Assembly: GCA_041862635.1 (NCBI GenBank) | Contig: JBGVTO010000102.1 | Location: 1-11,522, forward strand | DNA length: 11,522 nt | DNA from: NIOZ-UU13 sp041862635 | GTDB taxonomy: Bacteria > Planctomycetota > Phycisphaerae > Sedimentisphaerales > Anaerobacaceae | Direction of reading: 5' to 3' | Part shown: piece by piece, positions 5,526-11,522 of the stretch | Numbering within the stretch: position 1 is the first letter of the stretch | How the letters are laid out: the number at the start of each line of letters is the position of its first letter | Position numbers and translations under genes: made by a program | Notes under the pieces: model-generated | Told to the model about the DNA's origin: nothing | What the model saw: the letters and a program-made list of their open reading frames with translations, nothing else | Database searches by the model: none

Positions 5526-8144
5526 CTATTGGGCTGACAGGCGCACTGTACCGATCTCGTATGGTTTCAAACGCCACATTGCCTGGTCAACTGCGCCGGT
5601 CTGTTCTTCGAGGAGATTGACCTTCCGGACACGGCACTTGTGGCCAAGGAACTCGACCGTGGTCTGAGCCTCGTGGCCGTCTGTTTCGAATGCACGCAAC
5701 ACAATTCCACTATTGGTCTCTGCCTTCTTGAGAGCGGTTACGATCAGGTTCTCCGTTCCAAGCGAACAGAAGGACTGTGTCGGCGGCAGGGACTTGGTCG
5801 ATAGCTCATCAACGTCACTGATGGGAATCAGAGGCGAACTGAACGCCATTCCGGCACGCTGTGATCTCCCTGTCGTCCAGGTACCCTTGCCGGAACACAA
5901 CGAATAGCGAAATATGTACGTGCCGGGCACCGGCACGCGACCCAGAACCGTCTTCTTACCTCTGGTCAGATCCTGTGTGCAGTAAGTACCACGCATCATG
6001 CCGATCCGGATCACACCTTCATCCAGGGTTAGTGACTGACGATCAGCGGCAATATGAAGGCTCCAGTTGCCGTGGCCCACAAAGATCCAGTCCTGGATCT
6101 GACGCCACTTCCTCCATTTTTCCGTGACAATCTCGTTCCCCTTGGCCGGACCTGTGTTGGGCATGATATCGGCAGCGGCGGCGGACCCGAAGGGAATGCC
6201 ATAATGGATATGGGCACCCCGTTGCTCGCAGGGGAAAAGCTGTTCAAGTTTCATCAGACTCCCATCTCCCCAGTCCACGGCGCTCTCCAGATCGACTCTT
6301 TTGATCCCGCCGTAGAGGAACACCCGCTGGACAATGGGCACTCCGCCAACGTTGCCGTCTATCCGCATGACCGCACGCACCGGATTGTCCTCTTCAAGCT
6401 CCACCTGGCTGACCATATTGATAAGTATTCGTCCGGTCGTAGGTTCGAGATCCAAACTGTTTCCGCCGCGTTCTTCGGAAGCTGCGATTTCGATGCCTTT
6501 GGCCACTACACGGTCCATTTCTTTATCGAAGACTGTGACACTGCCTGTCACCCGGTCCACACTGACACGATAATATTCGTTCTCGAACTGATCGGCCCCG
6601 CTAATCCGTTTGGCCTTGTTCTGGTCGGGATTATCCGGTTTGATTTTGCATGCGTTCGGAAAATTATCAGCTTTCTCGGCAGGGACAAGAAAATAGGTCT
6701 TGTAACCTAACGACGGCACATCCCTGGCAACAAACACGATTTCAAAAGCCCTTGATATGGTTCCATAAGATTGCTCCACATGAACATGAAACGGAATCGA
6801 GGCTCCGGTCTCGTCCACGAGGCGCATTGCCTTTCTATAATCGCCGATGTCACCTGGATTCACATCTCCGTAAACGCTCACGTGCGTCTTGACCACATCA
6901 TCCCGCTTCCAGCTCATCGGATTGAAAACCGTGATAGGTGTGCTGCATTCGAAAGGACTCTTGATCCTCGCGGCTATATTACGGAGCATGTCATTCAACA
7001 TCCGACGGCTATGCAATATGACCAGCCGGGCATGATCCATCTTGCCTTCGTCGGCGATGAATCCGCCCTGACCGAAGTTATTGTGATCCATTCCTTCGAG
7101 AATACGTTTCCACAATAATTCCAGTTCGTTCTGCGGGTAGTCTGTATAGCCAAGTGCAAAATTAATCGCTGCGAATGTCTCTGCCGTCATTAGAGCATCC
7201 GTGGTCGCCATATTCGGAGGCCAGATATGCCCCATAGATGAGAGGATGTTGCCCCATGAATGAGGAATCTCGCCGGCCAATTCCGGCACTGCCGAGTTGG
7301 TCTCTGAAACCGCACGGAAGTACTCCAGAGGAGTCGCCAGACTAAACCGCAGCGGTGCCAGAGACGTGTTCAGCAATTTAATGTTCTCAACAAGCTTTTC
7401 GCTTGGGGACCACAGGTCCGTCCCCCAGCCCAAATAGATCGGACCGGCAGTCGTACCACGTACCTGCTCGATCTCTCGTTTGGCCCTTTCCAACTGTTTC
7501 TCGTCCATGTTCCGATGCAACCCGAGCCTCACGCCCCAGCCGTATCCCTTTATGGCGTTCCAAAGCAGCGCCATCGAGCCATCTGGAGAGCGCCAGTTAA
7601 ATAGCGAGCAATCCGGCGGTCCCATGCGTGTCATGACTACAAACGGCGTCCTGGACTTTGCCAGAATCTGGGGGAACTGCGACGTGTAGCCAGGAAGATC
7701 GCCCATGTGTGCGACCTGAGGATCGATCCCAAAGACCTCCAGCGCATAGCGCTTGCCATAGATTTGGTTGCGCACGTGGGCCTCACCGCGCGGCAGATTC
7801 TGATAGATTCCTGCCCACTTGGGAGCCAACTCAATTTGCCCTTTCCTGACCAATCGCTTGAGGGCATCCACCTCCGGCAAGCCGTGGTGGGATTCCAAAT
7901 AATTCGCCATCCAGACCTCGTCCTCGACCAGAAAACGGAATTCCGGATACTTGGTGGTCAACTGTACTGCTTTAGTAATAATTCGGTTGCCACGGCTCAG
8001 GCACTCCTCCTTTGTTCCGGCCCAGAACAAGTCGAAATGCGAGAAAGGCACAACATATACATCGATCTGAGCTGCACTAACGCAGACTGGTAAAACCAAC
8101 AGAACCAGGGTCAAGTGAACTTTGATTTTTCGCATATATGACAT
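5526..8144 (-). CDS. GH38 alpha-mannosidase-like protein (downstream paralogue)
   Basis: This is an 872-residue exported member of glycoside hydrolase family 38, retaining zinc-dependent alpha-mannosidases. A signal peptide spans about residues 1-24 (VSA/AQ). The N-terminal catalytic domain carries the zinc motif HFDLFW with His36 and Asp38. It also has NLPRGEAHVRNQ-YGKRY (116-133), GDLPGYTSQFPQIL (148-161) with Asp149 at the nucleophile position, WGTDLW (240-245), and MDHNNFGQGG with His354, the expected fourth metal ligand. The remainder (about 390-872) is the middle and C-terminal beta-sandwich region. The usual WVEPD before LPxGE is replaced by KWAGIYQ, so this is a divergent clade. The start at 8144 is set by AGGAGA (8154-8159), 9 bases upstream. 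It lies 101 bp downstream of its paralogue and 104 bp upstream of GH92. Probable role is trimming alpha-mannose outside the cytoplasm; substrate linkage is not known. Confidence 0.85.
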   Translation of the reverse strand: MSYMRKIKVHLTLVLLVLPVCVSAAQIDVYVVPFSHFDLFWAGTKEECLSRGNRIITKAVQLTTKYPEFRFLVEDEVWMANYLESHHGLPEVDALKRLVRKGQIELAPKWAGIYQNLPRGEAHVRNQIYGKRYALEVFGIDPQVAHMGDLPGYTSQFPQILAKSRTPFVVMTRMGPPDCSLFNWRSPDGSMALLWNAIKGYGWGVRLGLHRNMDEKQLERAKREIEQVRGTTAGPIYLGWGTDLWSPSEKLVENIKLLNTSLAPLRFSLATPLEYFRAVSETNSAVPELAGEIPHSWGNILSSMGHIWPPNMATTDALMTAETFAAINFALGYTDYPQNELELLWKRILEGMDHNNFGQGGFIADEGKMDHARLVILHSRRMLNDMLRNIAARIKSPFECSTPITVFNPMSWKRDDVVKTHVSVYGDVNPGDIGDYRKAMRLVDETGASIPFHVHVEQSYGTISRAFEIVFVARDVPSLGYKTYFLVPAEKADNFPNACKIKPDNPDQNKAKRISGADQFENEYYRVSVDRVTGSVTVFDKEMDRVVAKGIEIAASEERGGNSLDLEPTTGRILINMVSQVELEEDNPVRAVMRIDGNVGGVPIVQRVFLYGGIKRVDLESAVDWGDGSLMKLEQLFPCEQRGAHIHYGIPFGSAAAADIMPNTGPAKGNEIVTEKWRKWRQIQDWIFVGHGNWSLHIAADRQSLTLDEGVIRIGMMRGTYCTQDLTRGKKTVLGRVPVPGTYIFRYSLCSGKGTWTTGRSQRAGMAFSSPLIPISDVDELSTKSLPPTQSFCSLGTENLIVTALKKAETNSGIVLRAFETDGHEAQTTVEFLGHKCRVRKVNLLEEQTGAVDQAMWRLKPYEIGTVRLSAQ

Positions 8145-8208
8145 GATAATAGTTCTCCTACTCCGATAGTATGTTGATACTTGAAAGAACCACGTTATAC
8201 AGAGCTAT

Positions 8209-8227
8209 CATGCTGAGTTGTAGCATG
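8209..8227. repeat. Small hairpin between the two GH38 genes
   Basis: CATGCT (8209-8214) and AGCATG (8222-8227) form a 6 bp stem with a 7-base loop in the 101 bp gap between the paralogues. It is not followed by a T tract on the minus strand, so it is unlikely to terminate the operon. It could affect mRNA processing or be chance. Confidence 0.25.
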
Positions 8228-8245
8228 TACGTTTCCACTTTGCCG

Positions 8246-10894
8246 TTACTGATATTCGAACTTGATTGTCTTAATCACATACGGACTGCCACGAAGCACT
8301 TTCTGAGATGTTCTGTTGACGTCTTCTTCAAGAAGGTTGACCTCGCTGAAATTAAGCTGGCGGCCGAGGAACTCAACGGGTGTTTTCACTGGTGAGCCTT
8401 CAATCTCGTATGCACGTAGCAGAATCGACGGTCCTAAATCGGCTTTCTTCAATGCACTGAGAACAAGATTGTCTTGTTTCAATGCGCAAAAGGATTGTGT
8501 AGGTGGCAGTGATTTACTCGTGATCTCATCTGCCACACTGATCGGCAGCAGCGGGTTGTTCCAAGCCATGCCCGAGCGATACGCTTTGGATTCTTTCCAG
8601 TCACCCGGCGCCGAGGAGAGCGAATAGCGGAACACATAAGTTCCGGGAGGCGGATAGTACATTGAGGTGATCTCGTCACCACGCCCAACTTTCACCGAAA
8701 CGTACTTAGTGCCACGAACCATCTCGGTGCAAATCACGTCATCGCCCAGGCGAATCTGCTGATGGTCGGTAGCAATAGTGAGACCTCCATCGGCCGCACC
8801 AGCGTGAATCCAGTCATGAATATGGCGAGAGCGCCTCCATGATTCGTTTGTGATCTCGTCCCCTCTTATCGTTTCGGCATTGGGCATGAGGTTATCCGCT
8901 GAGTTGGCGCCGAACGGAATCCCGTAATTGAGGGCCGCATTGGGCGATACCACCGGGAACAACTGACGCAGACGAATAAAGCGGGGTCTCACGGACCTCC
9001 ACTCTACGGTATTCTCGATATCAAGCTGCTTGATGCCTTGGTATAGGATTAGGCGTTGCGTAATTGGAATATCGGCGATTCGACTCTTGATCAGCACGAC
9101 CGCACGCACCGGATTATTCTCCAGCACTTCTACGCTATCTACCATGCTTACAATGGTTCGACCGCTTGGGGGTTCTTTACCGATATAATTGCCGCCGCGC
9201 TCCTCGAGAGCAACCACCTCCATGTCCCGGCATACGTCCCGGCTGAGAGCCTTATCAAACAGTGTGACTCTGCCTGTCGCCAAGTCCACGCTGAGCCGGT
9301 AGAACGAGTTTTCGAGCACGTCACTGCCCAAGGCCCGGCGAGGTTCTCGCTGATCCTTTTCACGGTCGAGGCTTACTATGGCAGCATTCGGAAACGCTTC
9401 CGGTTTATCAGCGGCCACTAAGTAGTAAGTCTTATAACCGAGCGAAGGGACTCCGCGAGCGACGAAGACAAGCTGAAGCGCTCGAGAGATATTCTCACTC
9501 CACTCCTCTACAAAGAAGGGCACGGAATTGCCCGTCTCGTCCAGGAGACGCATCCCTTTTCTGAAAGCCCCGATTTCATAAGGACCGACATTGCCATAGA
9601 GGGTCATATGGGCCCGAACAACATCATCCCGCTCCCAGCCGAGTGGATTGAAGACTACGATGGGAAAGCTGCTGGCAATCGGCACTTCCACACGTTCGGC
9701 GATGTTGCGTAAACTATCCCGCAAGATCTCGCCGCCGCGGATAATTGATAGCTGTTCGTATTCGATTTTGCGGTTGTCGCCAATCCTGCCTCCCTGACCG
9801 TCATGGTTGTGGTCCATTGACTCGACCAGCTTCTTCCACATGAAATCAAACTCCTGCTGTGGGTATTCCGCATAACCGAGAGCGTAGTTAATCGTAGCAA
9901 ACTTCTCGGCGGCAAGCAGGGTGTTCGTCGCGGGAATGATCCCAGGCCAAACGTGCACAAGCGACGAAACAATGTTCGGCCATGACGAAGGTATCTCGCC
10001 GGAAACATCCGGAATAGAGCGAATTTTCTCCAGTTGATGGAAGAAATCCGAGGGTGTGGCAATGGTCAGCTTTGCAGGCACCGACTTGAAAAACTTCTCT
10101 ACCGTCGGCACCAGATCGTCCGGGGCCGTCCAGAGATCGGTGCCCCAGTGCATCATGATCGGGCCCTTCCACGCCTTCTGAACATCGTCTAAGTCCCTCA
10201 GAAAACGCTCTCGCTTTTCTTCATCAGACCTCGTCTTAGAGGTTAGAAATGTACCCCAGCCGTACCCTTTCAGAGAATTCCAGGCCAGGACCTTAGAGCC
10301 GTTCGGTGATGTCCAGTTGAAGGCGTATTTGTCAGAGGGCCCCATGCGGGTAATCACCACGTAAGGGACTCGTGACTGTTCGAGAATTTGTGGAAACTGT
10401 GGTGTGTATCCCGGCAGGTCACCCAAGTGTGACACTTGCGCATCCACGCCGAAAACATCCTGGGCGTATCGCTTGCCGATAGCCATATTCCGTGCATGCA
10501 CTTCTCCATTCGGAAGTCCCTGAAAAATCCCCACCCATTTTGGAGCGATCTCAATGCGTCCGGCTTTGACCAATCGTTTCAACTCTTTTGCTTCCGGCGA
10601 ACCCATGTGCGAGTCCATAAAATTGGCGACAAAGACGTTATCTTCGAGCAGAAAACGAAATCTGGGTGATTCTTTAGCCAGTTGGATGGCTTTAGCGATA
10701 ATACGGTTGCCGCGAGAGACGCACTCCTCCCGCGTGCCACCCCAAAAGAAATCCAGATGTGAGAAGGGAGTGAAGTAAATATCCGCTTCCTTTGACTCCT
10801 TATAACCCCCGGAAACGTCTTGACCAGTTGCTGCCCATATAGCAAAGACAATGATGATTAGAACAAACAATTGGCGATATTTGATTTTGTTCAT
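8246..10894 (-). CDS. GH38 alpha-mannosidase-like protein (first gene of operon)
   Basis: This 882-residue exported protein is a paralogue of the next gene, alignable end to end with few gaps and about half of residues identical by eye in the N-terminal domain. A hydrophobic signal peptide covers about residues 8-24. Catalytic features match GH38: FSHLDFFW with His46 and Asp48, LPNGE followed by IGKRY, SHLGDLPGYTPQFPQIL with Asp159 as presumed nucleophile, HWGTDLW with Asp253, and MDHNHDGQGG with His362. SLPPTQSFC and VNLLEE near the C-terminus are shared with the paralogue. The start at 10894 is chosen over an upstream GTG at 10954 because AAAGGAGA (10902-10909) lies 7 bases before it and the signal peptide follows at once. 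It is the first gene after a strong promoter (11025-11053). Likely role is hydrolysis of alpha-mannosides in the periplasm or at the surface; duplication suggests split specificity. Confidence 0.86.
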   Translation of the reverse strand: MNKIKYRQLFVLIIIVFAIWAATGQDVSGGYKESKEADIYFTPFSHLDFFWGGTREECVSRGNRIIAKAIQLAKESPRFRFLLEDNVFVANFMDSHMGSPEAKELKRLVKAGRIEIAPKWVGIFQGLPNGEVHARNMAIGKRYAQDVFGVDAQVSHLGDLPGYTPQFPQILEQSRVPYVVITRMGPSDKYAFNWTSPNGSKVLAWNSLKGYGWGTFLTSKTRSDEEKRERFLRDLDDVQKAWKGPIMMHWGTDLWTAPDDLVPTVEKFFKSVPAKLTIATPSDFFHQLEKIRSIPDVSGEIPSSWPNIVSSLVHVWPGIIPATNTLLAAEKFATINYALGYAEYPQQEFDFMWKKLVESMDHNHDGQGGRIGDNRKIEYEQLSIIRGGEILRDSLRNIAERVEVPIASSFPIVVFNPLGWERDDVVRAHMTLYGNVGPYEIGAFRKGMRLLDETGNSVPFFVEEWSENISRALQLVFVARGVPSLGYKTYYLVAADKPEAFPNAAIVSLDREKDQREPRRALGSDVLENSFYRLSVDLATGRVTLFDKALSRDVCRDMEVVALEERGGNYIGKEPPSGRTIVSMVDSVEVLENNPVRAVVLIKSRIADIPITQRLILYQGIKQLDIENTVEWRSVRPRFIRLRQLFPVVSPNAALNYGIPFGANSADNLMPNAETIRGDEITNESWRRSRHIHDWIHAGAADGGLTIATDHQQIRLGDDVICTEMVRGTKYVSVKVGRGDEITSMYYPPPGTYVFRYSLSSAPGDWKESKAYRSGMAWNNPLLPISVADEITSKSLPPTQSFCALKQDNLVLSALKKADLGPSILLRAYEIEGSPVKTPVEFLGRQLNFSEVNLLEEDVNRTSQKVLRGSPYVIKTIKFEYQ

Positions 10895-11047
10895 GAGTTG
10901 TTCTCCTTTGCAGCCCGACTTCTGAGAAACCTCTCGATAATCTGCCCCTGACACTATGTGCTTGCGATCCGGCCATACGGTTAAAATACCAAGCCTGATT
11001 AAGCAACGACATTAAGTCTGAAAACTTATAGTGACTAACAGACAAAT
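10895..11047 (-). other. Operon leader region
   Basis: The predicted transcript start is near 11018, giving a leader of about 124 bases before the first GH38 gene. It contains the ribosome binding site AAAGGAGA (10902-10909). I see no riboswitch-like conserved elements or strong hairpin in it. Confidence 0.4.
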
Positions 11048-11053
11048 TGTCAA
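11025..11053 (-). promoter_or_regulatory. Sigma70-type promoter of the GH38-GH38-GH92 operon
   Basis: On the minus strand a perfect TTGACA (11048-11053) is followed after exactly 17 bases by TATAAG (11025-11030), five of six matches to the -10 consensus. It faces the three-gene operon with no other gene between. The -35 overlaps an 11-base palindrome with 5-base arms, GACAA and TTGTC (11041-11051), a possible repressor-binding site. Confidence 0.7.
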
Positions 11054-11277
11054 CGGTTTAAATAGCCATGCCAGAATAACAGCGGCTTTGTGAAACAAAC
11101 CAAAAACCTTCGGCCATCATTTTATTCACGACCGCCTGATTGGTATGGTTTTTCGGACCAGTCCAACCAATCCATCTGCCGCATAAAAGGCACCCTTCCT
11201 TCAAGCTGCAAAACGTCAGAATTCTTCGAAAAGTCACCTGTTTCAGGAGCTGTAAAATACCCTGATTTCCAGGGTTG
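11054..11277. other. Region between operon promoter and group II intron (downstream exon)
   Basis: No assigned gene. On the minus strand an open frame ends in TAA at 11122-11124 and runs back to the intron boundary. It reads GYFTAPETGDF and later MRQMDWLDWSEKPYQSGG, about 51 codons. It has no start within the exon and could be the 3' part of a gene interrupted by the intron. The plus strand is also open here (11090-11278), so the evidence is weak. CCTG/CAGG (11237-11247) and CCCTG/CAGGG (11260-11274) form two small hairpins; the second lies next to the intron end. Confidence 0.3.
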
Positions 11278-11281
11278 AGTA

Positions 11282-11306
11282 GGCCGAGGGAATTTCAACC
11301 TCGGCC
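11282..11306 (-). ncRNA. Group II intron domain VI hairpin
   Basis: GGCCGAGG and CCTCGGCC form a perfect 8 bp stem around a 9-base loop (11290-11298), 7 bases 3' of domain V. No bulged adenosine is evident in the 3' strand of this stem in the simplest fold. The branch point may therefore sit in the loop, or the intron may splice by hydrolysis. Confidence 0.7.
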
Positions 11307-11313
11307 CCTCCGA

Positions 11314-11347
11314 GAACCGGACGTGAACCTCTCAGCTCATCCGGCTC
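11314..11347 (-). ncRNA. Group II intron domain V (catalytic hairpin)
   Basis: This is exactly 34 nt. The lower helix of 8 bp pairs GAGCCGGA with UCCGGUUC and contains the AGC catalytic triad. A two-base CG bulge follows on the 3' strand. The upper helix of 6 bp (UGAGCU with GGUUCA, including G-U pairs) is capped by a GAGA tetraloop of the GNRA class. Length, triad, bulge position and loop all match the conserved domain V. Confidence 0.92.
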
Positions 11348-11356
11348 CTATCATTC

Positions 11357-11376
11357 AAACCATAATCATATGGTTT
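11357..11376 (-). ncRNA. Perfect hairpin, probable domain IV stub
   Basis: AAACCATA (11357-11364) and TATGGTTT (11369-11376) pair perfectly with a 4-base loop, 9 bases upstream of domain V in the intron sense. Its position is that expected for domain IV, where the maturase gene normally sits. Assignment is inferred from position only. Confidence 0.5.
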
Positions 11377-11522
11377 TGCTACGTTCAAGGACTCATCCTG
11401 TTAAACAGTTGGTCCTTTGTCGGTAGCTGAATGACCGAACCCCTTTGCTCGGCTGCCATTACAGCAGCTTCAACGCTACTACGAGCTCGTCCGCCCCTGT
11501 GCAACGCATCGATACTATCAGC

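Larger units (their letters stand above)
11278..11522 (-). mobile_element. 3' end of a group II intron, cut by the window edge
   Basis: The minus strand carries a canonical domain V (11314-11347) followed by a domain VI hairpin (11282-11306) and a 3' end of the CCTAC type near 11278-11281. The exact splice site cannot be fixed within a few bases. Upstream of domain V, 175 bases reach the window edge without any reading frame resembling a reverse transcriptase or maturase C-terminus. A segment at 11474-11495 (GCGGACGAGCTCGTAGTAGC on the minus strand) resembles, from memory, the conserved stretch that precedes the maturase gene in several bacterial introns. If so, domain IV here is short and the intron lacks its own protein. 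A hairpin of 8 bp with a 4-base loop (11357-11376) may be the domain IV stub. The 5' part lies outside the window. Confidence 0.8.

Noticed and set aside
6054..6710. 218-codon plus-strand frame
   Set aside because: It is antisense to the conserved C-terminal half of the GH38 gene. Similar shadows occur opposite its paralogue.

Overview
The window most likely comes from a planctomycete, probably of the Phycisphaerae/Sedimentisphaerales type. The grounds are a Tat-signal Gfo/Idh/MocA oxidoreductase, a secreted sugar-isomerase-like TIM barrel, a cluster of exported glycoside hydrolases without SusC/SusD genes, and an intergenic CAAACCCAAT repeat of a kind I recall from such genomes. This placement is inference, not a measured assignment.

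Layout. Positions 1-247 are a non-coding repeat region with seven CAAACCCAAT-type words in two units about 111 bp apart. A Tat-exported Gfo/Idh/MocA oxidoreductase (248-1729, +) follows. It converges, with a 52 bp gap, on a minus-strand sugar phosphate isomerase/epimerase-like protein (1782-2834). A 368 bp AT-rich stretch comes next. Then three minus-strand genes form an apparent operon, transcribed from right to left: a GH38 alpha-mannosidase-like protein (8246-10894), a second divergent GH38 paralogue (5526-8144), and a GH92 alpha-mannosidase-like protein (3361-5421). A near-consensus sigma70 promoter (11025-11053) sits about 130 bp upstream of the first of these. The right edge (about 11278-11522, minus strand) is the 3' end of a group II intron with a textbook domain V and a domain VI.

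The GH92 gene is broken near its end. An (AT)6 tract at 3378-3389 shifts the frame and causes a stop at 3361. Removing one AT unit restores a typical GH92 C-terminus of 57 further residues, ending at 3203. This may be a real slippage mutation, a phase-variable switch or an assembly error.

Function. Two GH38 enzymes and one GH92 enzyme, all with signal peptides, point to removal of alpha-linked mannose from glycans outside the cytoplasm. The oxidoreductase and TIM-barrel protein, also apparently exported, may modify the released sugars. I see no transporter, regulator or sulfatase gene here.
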